From positions 3,286,001-3,350,000 of the forward strand of contig NZ_JAVBIJ010000001.1 in NCBI RefSeq assembly GCF_032193765.1: a stretch of DNA of 64,000 nucleotides, written 5' to 3'. The translations under genes were made by a program, and so were the position numbers. Of this stretch, positions 8,912 through 17,378 are shown one piece after another. This DNA is from Rhodoferax potami (GTDB lineage: Bacteria > Pseudomonadota > Gammaproteobacteria > Burkholderiales > Burkholderiaceae_C). Below the pieces are notes generated by a model. It was not told where the DNA came from. It saw only the letters and a list, made by a program, of their open reading frames with translations, and did no database searches. Each line of letters begins with the position of its first letter. The first letter of the stretch is position 1.

Positions 8912-10074
8912 GCCGCATCCACCTGCCGCTGCGCGCACTCCCTTTGGCCCTGGCGCTGCTGTTCACCCACGCCCACGCCGCGCCACTGGATGGCGGCGTG
9001 CAAGGCCTGCAAGCCGAGGTGCAAAGCCGCCTGAGCGCCTTGCTGGGCCCGGTAGGCGCGCCATTGCGCATCGCCAGCCCGACCTTTGCCGGCACCGATG
9101 AGCTGACCACGCTGCTCCAAGCCCCGCTGGATGGACCGACTGCCATGCGCATCGCGCTGCTCCACAACCCCGAGTTGCAGATGGCGCTGGGGGCGGAGGG
9201 CAGCAACATCACCGACATCCAAAGCACTGGGTTTCCGCCACGACTACGCGCCCGCGACGAAGCCACCCGCCTGGCCCTGCGCGCCTACAAGGCCTGGGTG
9301 AACGCGGTGGCCGCAGAACGCAGCGCCCAGCTGCTGCGCGAGGCCAAGACCACGACCGAAACCGCTGACGAACTCACCCGCCGCATGGTGCGCGCCGGCA
9401 ATGTGAGCCGCCTGACACAAGCCCAAAGCCAGGCCACGCTGTCTGAGACGGCGGTGGCGCTGGCGCGGGGCGAGCAAGCGGCATTTGCCGCGCGCGAACA
9501 GCTCATCCGGGTGCTGGGCCTGTGGGGTGCGCAAACCGGCTTTACCCTGGCAACCACCCTGCCCTCATTACCCGCCAGCCCCACAGACACCACCGATCTG
9601 GAAGCCCGCGCCCTAGCCGCCCGCAGCAGCCTGCAAGCCGAGCGCCTGAGCTGGCAGCGCAAACAAGCCAGCACCGTGCCGTCCAGCATTGACGAGCGTT
9701 GGGATGCCTTGGGCGACGCGGCCAAGGTGCGCGTGCAAGCGGTGCTGGTACGCAGCGAGGCGCGTGAAGCCGCCTACAACCTGCGCACCCAATGGGACAT
9801 GGCCCACCACCTGCAAACCGAAGTGGTGCCGCTGCGCCAGTTCATTCACGACGAGCTGACCCTGCGCTACAACGGCATGCTGACGAGCGTGTTTGAGGTC
9901 ATGGCCGACAGCCGCACCCGCACGCTCAGCGGTCTGGCCGCTGCGGAAGCGCTACGCGACTACTGGCTGGCATTTGCCGATGTGCAGGCGGTGCAGGCCG
10001 GCGTGTCGCCCGAAGGCAGCGCCCCCGCCCGCACCGGTGCCGCAGCCGGCCCCGACGCCAAAGCGGCGCACTGA
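8908..10074 (+). CDS. TolC-family outer-membrane protein, internally shortened
   Basis: 388-residue outer-membrane efflux-type protein. Signal peptide (LPLALALLFTHAHA), first-repeat motif MRIALLHNPELQMALGAEG, then helical coiled-coil segments (ALRAYKAWVNAVAAERSAQL; RNA… RLTQAQSQATLSE) and a second repeat. Between NPEL (about residue 90) and the AYKAWV helix there are only about 40 residues, where TolC relatives usually have 90-100. One beta-strand hairpin of the barrel and part of a helix therefore seem to be missing, in frame. No RND pump or membrane-fusion gene is nearby. It may be a degenerate remnant or a repurposed protein in the copper cluster. Confidence 0.8.
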   Translation: MSRIHLPLRALPLALALLFTHAHAAPLDGGVQGLQAEVQSRLSALLGPVGAPLRIASPTFAGTDELTTLLQAPLDGPTAMRIALLHNPELQMALGAEGSNITDIQSTGFPPRLRARDEATRLALRAYKAWVNAVAAERSAQLLREAKTTTETADELTRRMVRAGNVSRLTQAQSQATLSETAVALARGEQAAFAAREQLIRVLGLWGAQTGFTLATTLPSLPASPTDTTDLEARALAARSSLQAERLSWQRKQASTVPSSIDERWDALGDAAKVRVQAVLVRSEAREAAYNLRTQWDMAHHLQTEVVPLRQFIHDELTLRYNGMLTSVFEVMADSRTRTLSGLAAAEALRDYWLAFADVQAVQAGVSPEGSAPARTGAAAGPDAKAAH

Positions 10075-10101
10075 GCGCCCCGCCCCCATTCAAGGATCTG
10101 T

Positions 10102-11514
10102 ATGAACCGACGTAACTTTTTCAACGGTGCTGCTGCCACCGCCATGGGTGCGGTGGCCGCCGCCTCGGTCAGCCGCGTGGCCATGGCCGCGCTGCCTGAG
10201 CCGGTGCTGCAAACATCGCCCGCCACCATGCCGCCCCTGGTGCCCGGCACCGGCCGGCCCTACAACCCGGTGGTCACCCTCAACGGCTGGACCCTGCCCT
10301 GGCGCATGAACCAGGGTGTGAAGGAATTCCACTTGGTGGCCGAGCCGGTCGTGCGCGAAATGGCGCCCGGCTTCAAGGCCAATATGTGGGGCTACAACGG
10401 CCAGAGCCCCGGCCCCACGATCGAGGTGGTGGAAGGCGACCGGGTACGCGTGTTTGTGACCAACAAATTGCCCGAGCACACCAGCGTGCACTGGCACGGC
10501 CAGCGCCTGCCCAACGGCATGGACGGCGTGTCAGGCCTGAACCAAGCGCCGATACCCGTGGGCAAGACCTTTGTGTACGAGTTTGTGGCGCGCCGCCCCG
10601 GCACCTTTATGTACCACCCGCATGCGGACGAGATGACGCAAATGGCCATGGGCATGATGGGCTTCTGGGTCACCCACCCCAAAACCAAAAATCCACTGAT
10701 CAGCGAGGTGGACCGCGACTTTTGCTTTCTGCTCAATGCCTACGACATTGACCCCGGCAGCATGACCCCCAAAATCATGACCATGCTGGACTTCAACCTC
10801 TGGAGCTGGAACAGTCGCATCTTCCCGGGCATTGACACGCTGAACGTGCGCAAGATGGACAAGGTGCGCATCCGGGTGGGCAACCTCACCATGACCAACC
10901 ACCCGATCCACCTGCACGGCCACGAGTTCATGGTGACCGGCAGCGACGGCGGGCCTTGGCCGGTGGCCGCGCGGGTGCCCGAAATCACCACCGACATCGC
11001 GGTGGGGCAGATGCGGCAGTTTGAGTTTCTGGCCGACGAAGAAGGCGACTGGGCCTTCCACTGCCACAAGAGCCACCACACCATGAATGCCATGGGCCAC
11101 AACGTGCCCACCATGATCGGCGTGGACCACCGTGGGCTGGTCGGCAAACTGCAAAAGGCCATGCCTGACTACATGGTGATGGGCGAGCGCGGCATGGCCG
11201 ACATGAGCGAAATGGAAATGGCCCTGCCCGACAACACCGCCCCCATGATGACGGGTAGCGGCCCCTATGGCGGGGTGGAGATGGGCGGCATGTTCAGCAT
11301 CCTCAAGGTGCGCAAAGACCAGAAACCGGGGGATTACAAAGACCCCGGTTGGTATGCACAGCCTCCCGGCACCCGCGCCTTTGAGTGGACCGGCGCTCTG
11401 CCCGAGCCCGCACGCTTTCAGGCCGAAGGCAAGGGAAGCATGCCGCTGGCCCAGCCGCCCCATCACGACACCCAGGTCCAGGTGCGCAAGCCCATGGGCA
11501 CCATGAACCACTGA
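10102..11514 (+). CDS. Multicopper oxidase (CopA-like), Tat-exported
   Basis: 470-residue periplasmic laccase-type oxidase. The N-terminus MNRRNFFNGAAA is a Tat signal, as expected for an enzyme that folds with its metal in the cytoplasm. All copper-ligand motifs are present in order: HWHGQ, MYHPHAD, NHPIHLHGHEF and FHCHKSHHTMNAM (type 1, 2 and 3 sites). It likely oxidises Cu(I) to the less toxic Cu(II). It sits between the TolC-like gene and the cupredoxin gene. The Met-rich region MADMSEMEMALP near residue 365-375 is a further candidate copper site. Confidence 0.95.
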   Translation: MNRRNFFNGAAATAMGAVAAASVSRVAMAALPEPVLQTSPATMPPLVPGTGRPYNPVVTLNGWTLPWRMNQGVKEFHLVAEPVVREMAPGFKANMWGYNGQSPGPTIEVVEGDRVRVFVTNKLPEHTSVHWHGQRLPNGMDGVSGLNQAPIPVGKTFVYEFVARRPGTFMYHPHADEMTQMAMGMMGFWVTHPKTKNPLISEVDRDFCFLLNAYDIDPGSMTPKIMTMLDFNLWSWNSRIFPGIDTLNVRKMDKVRIRVGNLTMTNHPIHLHGHEFMVTGSDGGPWPVAARVPEITTDIAVGQMRQFEFLADEEGDWAFHCHKSHHTMNAMGHNVPTMIGVDHRGLVGKLQKAMPDYMVMGERGMADMSEMEMALPDNTAPMMTGSGPYGGVEMGGMFSILKVRKDQKPGDYKDPGWYAQPPGTRAFEWTGALPEPARFQAEGKGSMPLAQPPHHDTQVQVRKPMGTMNH

Positions 11515-11546
11515 GCCTTTTTCACTTCAAGCAACGAGTACCCATC

Positions 11547-12023
11547 ATGAAAAATACTATTAAATTCATAGCTACTTGCGCACTATTGGCGTGCGCTACC
11601 GGCTCTTTTGCTGCTGGAAGCCATGCCGGAGGCCACGGTACCGAGGCCATCGGCAAGCCCGGCGTTGCCGCCAAGGTGAGCCGCACGGTGCAAATCGACA
11701 TGACCGACAACATGCGCTTCACGCCCTCCACCGTGACGGTGCGCAAAGGCGAGACCGTCCGCTTTGTCGTCAAAAACTCCGGGCAGCTCAAACACGAGTT
11801 CAACCTGGGTACCGAGAAGGACCTGAAAGAGCATTACGAAATGATGAAGAAATTCCCCGAAATGGAACACGACGAACCCAACATCGCCAGCGTGGCGCCC
11901 GGCAAAACGGGCGAAGTGATCTGGCAGTTCACCCAAGCGGGCACGGTGAACTTTGCTTGCCTGCACCCCGGTCACTATGAGGCCGGCATGAAAGGCGCTG
12001 TGAAAGTGGGGGCAGCCAAATGA
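11547..12023 (+). CDS. Cupredoxin-like periplasmic copper protein
   Basis: 158 residues with a signal peptide and a single cupredoxin domain. The expected type 1 copper ligands are all visible: His83 (KHEFNL), Cys138, His143 and Met148 in NFACLHPGHYEAGM. A His-rich stretch (GSHAGGHG) follows the signal peptide. The gene ends in the overlap ATGATGA with the DUF411 gene. It probably carries copper or accepts electrons for the neighbouring oxidase. The first 12 codons coincide with a copy of the dispersed hairpin-repeat sequence (see findings). Confidence 0.92.
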   Translation: MKNTIKFIATCALLACATGSFAAGSHAGGHGTEAIGKPGVAAKVSRTVQIDMTDNMRFTPSTVTVRKGETVRFVVKNSGQLKHEFNLGTEKDLKEHYEMMKKFPEMEHDEPNIASVAPGKTGEVIWQFTQAGTVNFACLHPGHYEAGMKGAVKVGAAK

Positions 12024-12478
12024 TGAACACACGCCGAACGGTAATCGCGACCCTGGGCGCCCTGTTGGCCGCACCTGCGTGGGCCGCCAAGCCACCGGCA
12101 ACCCCCATGGAGGTCTGGAAGGACCCTAACTGCGGCTGCTGCAAAGATTGGGTGAAACACCTGGAACAAGCCGGCTTTGCCGTGCGGGTGTACGACACGG
12201 GCAACGAGGCCAAGCGCGCAGCGCTCGGCATGCCGCAGACCTTGGGCTCTTGCCACACCGGCGTGGTCGGTGGCTATGTCATTGAGGGCCATGTGCCGGC
12301 CAAAGACATCCAACGCCTGCTGCGCGAGAAGCCCAAGGCGCTGGGCCTGTCAGTGCCGGGCATGCCCATCGGTTCGCCGGGCATGGACGGCGCGATTTAC
12401 AAGGGCCGCAAAGACCCGTTCGATGTGCTGCTGGTGGCCGCGAATGGCAGCAGCACCGTGTTCCAGAGTTACCGCTGA
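12020..12478 (+). CDS. DUF411 metal-binding periplasmic protein
   Basis: 152-residue protein of the DUF411 family, found almost only in copper-resistance loci. Signal peptide (VIATLGALLAAPAWA), then the conserved KDPNCGCCKDW motif (Cys38, Cys40, Cys41) and TLGSCHTGVVGGYVIEGHVP, followed by VPGMPIGSPGMDG. It is thought to handle copper in the periplasm; the mechanism is not established. Two adjacent ATG codons are possible starts; both overlap the cupredoxin stop. Confidence 0.92.
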   Translation: MMNTRRTVIATLGALLAAPAWAAKPPATPMEVWKDPNCGCCKDWVKHLEQAGFAVRVYDTGNEAKRAALGMPQTLGSCHTGVVGGYVIEGHVPAKDIQRLLREKPKALGLSVPGMPIGSPGMDGAIYKGRKDPFDVLLVAANGSSTVFQSYR

Positions 12479-12490
12479 AAGGACTGCACC

Positions 12491-12799
12491 ATGACTTTCT
12501 CTCAACTGGCACATTGGGTCGGCATCAGCCTTGCCACGCTGGTCTGCGCAGCGTCCGTGTTTGCCCAAGAAACCGCCGGGCTGGCCCAGGGCGAGGTCCG
12601 CAAGGTCGACAAGGCGGCCGCCAAGATCACCATCAAGCATGGCGACATTCCCTCCATCGAGATGCCGCCCATGACCATGGTGTTCGGCGTCAAAGACGCG
12701 GCCTTGCTGGAAAACGCCAAGGCGGGTGACAAAATCCGCTTCGATGTCATCCTGGAGGGCGGCAAGTACATCGTCACCCGACTCGAAGCCGACCGATAA
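12491..12799 (+). CDS. CusF-like periplasmic copper-binding protein
   Basis: 102 residues: signal peptide ending VFAQ, then a small beta-barrel of the CusF_Ec family. Copper ligands His50, Met61 and Met63 (KHGDIP, PPMTMVF) are conserved; the tryptophan that caps Cu(I) in E. coli CusF is replaced by Met58 (EMPPMTM). It starts 12 bases after the DUF411 stop and is followed closely by the His-tailed transporter. Its 3' end recurs as a fragment after that transporter. Confidence 0.9.
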   Translation: MTFSQLAHWVGISLATLVCAASVFAQETAGLAQGEVRKVDKAAAKITIKHGDIPSIEMPPMTMVFGVKDAALLENAKAGDKIRFDVILEGGKYIVTRLEADR

Positions 12800-12804
12800 G
12801 TCCC

Positions 12805-13872
12805 ATGAAGCTTCTACTGCACCGCCTCACCCCTCGTGGCATCAGCGCCGCCTTGCTGGCGGCTCTGCTCTTCGGGGCCGGCACGCCGCTGGCCAAATGG
12901 CTGATGGGCGATGTGCAGCCTTGGATGCTGGCGGGCTTGCTCTACCTCGGCTCCGGGTTGGGCTTGGGCCTGTTCCGCAGGCTCAGTGGTGCGGCACCGG
13001 TGCAGCTCGCCCCCGGCGAGTGGCGCTGGCTGTTGGGTGCGATTGCCAGCGGGGGCGTGGTGGGCCCGATGTTGCTGATGGTGGGCTTAAGCGGCATGCC
13101 GGCGTCAGGCGCCTCTTTGCTGCTCAATGCTGAAGGTGTGTTCACCGCCGTGCTGGCATGGGTGGCTTTCCGCGAGAACGTGGACCGGCGCATTGCACTC
13201 GGTATGGCCGCCATTGCCGCCGGTGCGCTGGTGCTGAGCTGGCCCTCGCAGCCCGGGTTTGCGGGTGCGTGGCCGGCGCTGTGCATTCTGGGGGCCTGCC
13301 TGGCCTGGGCGCTGGACAACAACCTCACGCGCAAGGTGTCGCTGCACGATGCGAGCTGGATTGCCTGCGTCAAAGGTCTGGTGGCGGGCAGTGTGAATTT
13401 GTTACTCGCGCTCTTGCTGGGCAACGCTTTGCCGACATTACCGGCACTCGGCGGCGCCATGCTGGTGGGCCTGCTGGCTTACGGCGTGAGCCTAGTGCTG
13501 TTTGTGGTGGGCCTGCGGGAGCTGGGCACGGCGCGCACCGGCGCGTATTTTTCGCTGGCTCCGTTCTTTGGTGCGGCTCTGGGTCTGGCCACTGGCGAGC
13601 CGCTGACCTGGCAGCTCGCAGTGGCGGCTGCGCTCATGGGCCTCGGGCTGTGGCTGCACCTGACCGAACACCATGCCCACCCCCATGTGCATGAAGCCTT
13701 GGACCACAGCCATCCGCATAGCCACGACCTGCACCACCAGCACGATCACCCCGACCTACCCGGACTGGTGCTCGCCCCCGGCGAGGTGCACACCCATGCG
13801 CACTACCACGCGCCGCTGCATCACAGCCACCCGCATTACCCGGACGCGCACCACCAACACGCGCACCCATGA
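12805..13872 (+). CDS. EamA-family transporter with His-rich C-terminal tail
   Basis: 355 residues. The first 290 form ten membrane helices of the EamA/DMT type (ALLFGAGTPLAKWLMGDVQP; GLGLWLHLTEHH). The last 65 residues are an extended tail made largely of His (HAHPHVHEALDHSHPHSH; HAHYHAPLHHSHPHYPDA), the kind of metal-binding stretch seen in zinc, nickel and copper transporters. The gene begins 5 bases after the CusF gene with no terminator between them, so it belongs to the copper operon. It likely moves or senses a divalent or copper ion, but transport of metals by EamA proteins is not established knowledge, so this is an inference. Confidence 0.9.
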   Translation: MKLLLHRLTPRGISAALLAALLFGAGTPLAKWLMGDVQPWMLAGLLYLGSGLGLGLFRRLSGAAPVQLAPGEWRWLLGAIASGGVVGPMLLMVGLSGMPASGASLLLNAEGVFTAVLAWVAFRENVDRRIALGMAAIAAGALVLSWPSQPGFAGAWPALCILGACLAWALDNNLTRKVSLHDASWIACVKGLVAGSVNLLLALLLGNALPTLPALGGAMLVGLLAYGVSLVLFVVGLRELGTARTGAYFSLAPFFGAALGLATGEPLTWQLAVAAALMGLGLWLHLTEHHAHPHVHEALDHSHPHSHDLHHQHDHPDLPGLVLAPGEVHTHAHYHAPLHHSHPHYPDAHHQHAHP

Positions 13873-13907
13873 GGCGGCAAATCACCCGTCTCGAAGCCGA
13901 CCAATAG
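13871..13907 (+). pseudogene. Remnant of a second CusF-like gene 3' end
   Basis: Immediately after the transporter, this short sequence repeats the end of the CusF gene (12758-12799): GGCGGCAA, then ATCACCCG and CTCGAAGCCGACC, still encoding TRLEADQ and a stop (TRLEADR and stop in the intact gene). About six bases are missing between the two blocks. It marks a duplication around the transporter gene. Confidence 0.65.
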
Positions 13908-13925
13908 TGGCATAGACAGTCCGGC

Positions 13926-15761
13926 TCAGGAAAGGTGGCCCTGTTGATTCACCGGAGCGATTGCAGTAGCTGATTTGAGCCAGAGGGTGACCTTGGTTCC
14001 TGTGCCCGGACTGCTTTGCAGCTCGACCCGCCCGCCATGGATCTCCACAATTTCTTTCACGAGAGAAAGGCCTAGCCCGGTCCCCGGGATATTGCCTGAG
14101 GCATCTGCACGATAAAAGCGCTCAAACGCGTGTTCACACTGCTCTGGCGTCATGCCTATGCCTTGGTCTTGTACAACGATGCCTACTAGGGGTGACACTT
14201 GCCCAGCAGAACCTTGCACTACCGATACCCGCACTTCGCCACCAGCCGGGGAGTATTTGATAGCGTTGGATAAAACGTTTTCCAAGGCCTGGCGCATTTT
14301 GGCGGGGTCATAGTCGGCACACAGACTAGCATCCGGCAGTTCCACTACTAGCGTGTGGCTGCCCTGCGGCACGGCCACTGCCGCACACGCTTGTTCGATG
14401 AGCGGCGCAAGGGCTTGAACGCTCAGCTCAAAGTCCAACCCGGCTCGGGCCTCGATGCGGGCCAAATCAAGCAGTTCAGTCACCATGCTGATGAGGCGCT
14501 TGGATTGCCGGTAAATCACATCGAGCATGCTGCGTTGGGCTTCCTCCGGGTATTTGCGCCTCAACAGAAGCTCTACAAACCCGAAGATGCTCACCATGGG
14601 GGTGCGCAGTTCGTGAGCAGCCGTCGTCAAGAATTCGCTCTTCATGCGCGCGACCTCTGACTCTGCGGTGATGTCCCGGAAGTAGAGCACCATCTGTCCG
14701 CGTTCATTCACACGATGCTCACGCCGCAATAATCGACGTACCGGGCGGACCAGCATGATGTTGAGCACGCGTTGTGTATTGTGAGCGGTGGCACTTTGGT
14801 AGTCTGCGGGCGTTTCACACTGTGACACTAAAGCAGCATCAAAGGCGGCGCATGTTTGACCGGGCTCTATGGCCATGTTGCTCATAGAGCCAAATGCTGG
14901 GTTGGCGTAAGCCAACTCGCCACGCTCAGTAAACACGACCAACCCGTCGCTGCTCAAAGCAAAAATGGCGTCTAGGCGCTCATTGCGTTCGAGGATGTCG
15001 TGATATTGCCGCTGCAGTTGTTGGGAGGCGCCATTGAGTGCCCGCTGCAACTGGGCCACCTCACGGCTTCGGGCCGGTACTACCAAAGAGGCACCGAAAT
15101 TCTGAGCCATGCCACTTGCGAAGGCCGCACATTGCGCAACCGGCCGAAGACGTGTGCGCAGAAATACAAACAGGGCCACAGACGTAAAAGCAGACGTCAG
15201 CAATGCAGAGACGACTGTCTGCTGCCGCACCAGTGCGCGGGCCTGCGCCTCGCCCTGCCTGTCCACAGTGACGCGCGTCCAACCCGCCAACGTACCCACC
15301 TGAATCGGCGCCCAAACCTGAATTTGCCCTCTGTCATCATCGCCCACCAATTGAACCTTGATGACCGGCTCGGCGGGGGGTGCTTGCGGGCCCAAGTCAA
15401 AGTTCAACTTTGGCTCACGCTCAGGCGTTACGTCAACCACAGCGCGCGGCCTGCCCTGGGGATCAAAAACGGCCAGCTGCATCAAGTAAGGCGAGTTGCG
15501 CATATTGATCAACAGTGCCTCAAGCGCTCCGCTGTCGCGCGTGATCACCGCTGTTTCAGCCGCTGTGGCAAGGGTAGTGGCCAGTGTTTGGGCTTGGGCC
15601 TCGGCAGCGCTGCGATTGACTTGGGCAATCCGCGACTCGTACCACAGCCCATAGGACAGAAGCGAAATCAAAGTCACCACCACCGTCAACCATGACACTT
15701 GCGCCAGCAAAGACCGCGGTATTTTTTCCTGCGCAAACACTTGGAAACCTAGCTGCTGCAT
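13926..15761 (-). CDS. PAS-containing sensor histidine kinase
   Basis: 611-residue membrane-bound histidine kinase. Order: short cytoplasmic N-terminus, membrane helix (about 20-42), periplasmic sensor of about 140 residues, second helix (VVSALLTSAFTSVALFVFL), linker helix, PAS domain (about 260-370, DAIFALSSDGLVVFTERG), HisKA with phospho-acceptor in TTAAHELRTPM, and HATPase with NVLSNAIKYSP, DQGIGM and GTGLGLSLVKEI. It lies 18 bases after the PhnD-like binding-protein gene, so that protein may be its periplasmic input. No response regulator is adjacent. It converges on the copper operon, with only 18 bases between the CusF remnant and its stop. Confidence 0.92.
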   Translation of the reverse strand: MQQLGFQVFAQEKIPRSLLAQVSWLTVVVTLISLLSYGLWYESRIAQVNRSAAEAQAQTLATTLATAAETAVITRDSGALEALLINMRNSPYLMQLAVFDPQGRPRAVVDVTPEREPKLNFDLGPQAPPAEPVIKVQLVGDDDRGQIQVWAPIQVGTLAGWTRVTVDRQGEAQARALVRQQTVVSALLTSAFTSVALFVFLRTRLRPVAQCAAFASGMAQNFGASLVVPARSREVAQLQRALNGASQQLQRQYHDILERNERLDAIFALSSDGLVVFTERGELAYANPAFGSMSNMAIEPGQTCAAFDAALVSQCETPADYQSATAHNTQRVLNIMLVRPVRRLLRREHRVNERGQMVLYFRDITAESEVARMKSEFLTTAAHELRTPMVSIFGFVELLLRRKYPEEAQRSMLDVIYRQSKRLISMVTELLDLARIEARAGLDFELSVQALAPLIEQACAAVAVPQGSHTLVVELPDASLCADYDPAKMRQALENVLSNAIKYSPAGGEVRVSVVQGSAGQVSPLVGIVVQDQGIGMTPEQCEHAFERFYRADASGNIPGTGLGLSLVKEIVEIHGGRVELQSSPGTGTKVTLWLKSATAIAPVNQQGHLS

Positions 15762-15779
15762 GCGATCACAAACAAGGTT

Positions 15780-16622
15780 TTACTTGGGCTGCACCACGAA
15801 GCGGTCCAGACGGAGTGCTTCGAGCGGCGCATAGTCCTTTGCGTAGTCCGCCGCTACGAGGGCCTCCAGCGAGACACCGTCGAGCAACTTGCTTCCTGCC
15901 TCGGTTTTTGCCATTTTTAGGAGTGCATTGCGCACCGCGGTTCGAACAGAAGCATTCACACGTGGATGCACGGCGACTGGATGTGAGGCCGTTGCCGGGG
16001 TTTCGTACAGAACTCGGAGCTTGTCCCGGACTTCGGCGGGTTCGCGATCGAGAGTGGAGCGTATGCCGCCTGCAGCGGGGTTGTCACCCCGGATCACGGC
16101 ACGGTAAGCATTCACATGGGTTTGAACGTAGACCGGCTCCGTAGGAATCTTGAAACGCTCGCCCAGAAGGGCGCGCATATACAACGATGCCCCAAAAGCG
16201 TTCGGTGCAGGATAGGCGATGGCGCTGCCCCTGAGTTCGGACAACTCACGGATGCTGTTGTCTTTACGGACCACAAGAATGCCCGACAAGGCTTCGCTAC
16301 TTCGTACCAGCGGAATGTATCCACCCGCGCGGTGAGCCATGACCGCGTGATAAGGATTCATGTAGACAAAGTCGGGTTCAGCGGCGAGAAATGACGCCTC
16401 AAACTTGGGAATGTTTTCGGAGGTTTTTAGCTCGAATTTATGCCCTGTTTCAGCTTCCAGCGCATCGAGAAGCGGACGCCAGGAGCGGAAGACTTCCACC
16501 ACTGGAAACTGGGGAACCACTGCAAAGCTGTAGGTTTCTGCGCGTACTCCCGTGACCGATGAGAACCACGCTACCAGCAGGCCAAGGAGATAACCGGGAA
16601 GGTTCCGATGGATATGCAGCAC
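15780..16622 (-). CDS. PhnD-like periplasmic binding protein, partner of histidine kinase
   Basis: 280-residue secreted protein (signal around YLLGLLVAWFSSVTGVRA) of the phosphate/phosphite/phosphonate-binding PhnD superfamily: FAVVPQFPVVEVFRSWRPLL, FVYMNPYHAV, FGASLYMRAL. The start is GTG with AGGAG seven bases upstream. There are no transporter genes nearby; instead the next gene on the strand is a histidine kinase. This arrangement suggests a sensory binding protein rather than a transport component. The ligand is unknown. Confidence 0.88.
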   Translation of the reverse strand: MLHIHRNLPGYLLGLLVAWFSSVTGVRAETYSFAVVPQFPVVEVFRSWRPLLDALEAETGHKFELKTSENIPKFEASFLAAEPDFVYMNPYHAVMAHRAGGYIPLVRSSEALSGILVVRKDNSIRELSELRGSAIAYPAPNAFGASLYMRALLGERFKIPTEPVYVQTHVNAYRAVIRGDNPAAGGIRSTLDREPAEVRDKLRVLYETPATASHPVAVHPRVNASVRTAVRNALLKMAKTEAGSKLLDGVSLEALVAADYAKDYAPLEALRLDRFVVQPK

Positions 16623-16757
16623 CTTGAGACTCCTTTTGGGGAATGGACAAACGCCAGTTCAGGGGATTTCAGTATGACATGGGCTGCTTTCACAAGACCT
16701 ATTGGTAACCCTTTGCAGCACAGCCACCAGGCGCGGCCTACGGTGCACGCCACTGGG

Positions 16758-17375
16758 TCAGCCGCGGTCGGCCAGATACAACGCAAAAAACACCAATAGC
16801 GCCACAAACACACCAGCGATGTGCCACACCATTCCCGCCAGAAACGGAGTGACCCACACCATGCTTCGCAGGCCTACGCTGTAAAGCACACCCGCATAGC
16901 GTAGGTGCATTCGCCCCGTGTCCATCCAGCGGGCGCGCATTGGTGAGCCTACAGGCATGGCGCACACAAAGCCGGTGTGGTGGTAGTAGCGGATGGACAA
17001 GGTGGTGCTCACCAAGGTCAGCACCAACAACAGCATGACCGTGATTTCCCCCGCCAATGCGGGCGTCAACACGGGGCTGCCGCCGCTTTCCGACAAAGTG
17101 CGTAAAGCCGGTGCAGCCAGCCCCAGTGCGCCCATGAGCCCGAGTGCCGCAGTGGACGCTGTCATGGTGGCGGTCATGACGGAGTTGCGCAGGGTTTGTA
17201 CCGCCAGTATTTCGGAGCCGGGCTGCGCGGACATGGCATCCAGCCAGTCCTGCCGCAACTGGCCGTGGGTGCGCCAAGCCACGGTGCGTGCCAGGAGTGC
17301 GAGGTAGAGCGTGTAGGCCACCATGATGGCAACCATGACGCCCCACGCCCACCAAGCGGGTTGCAAGGTAGTCAT
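16758..17375 (-). CDS. DUF599 membrane protein
   Basis: 205 residues with four to five hydrophobic segments and the DUF599 signatures RTHGQLRQDWLDAM near residue 35 and LRNSVMTATMTASTAALG. Function unknown for the family. It starts 3 bases after the end of the persulfide dioxygenase gene on the same strand, so it is likely part of the BigR-controlled unit. Confidence 0.88.
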   Translation of the reverse strand: MTTLQPAWWAWGVMVAIMVAYTLYLALLARTVAWRTHGQLRQDWLDAMSAQPGSEILAVQTLRNSVMTATMTASTAALGLMGALGLAAPALRTLSESGGSPVLTPALAGEITVMLLLVLTLVSTTLSIRYYHHTGFVCAMPVGSPMRARWMDTGRMHLRYAGVLYSVGLRSMVWVTPFLAGMVWHIAGVFVALLVFFALYLADRG

Positions 17376-17378
17376 TGC

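Noticed and set aside
8908..13872. A complete CusABC or CopABCD copper system.
   Set aside because: No CusA/CusB, P-type ATPase, CopB or CopC gene is in the cluster; only TolC-like, oxidase, cupredoxin, DUF411 and CusF-like genes.
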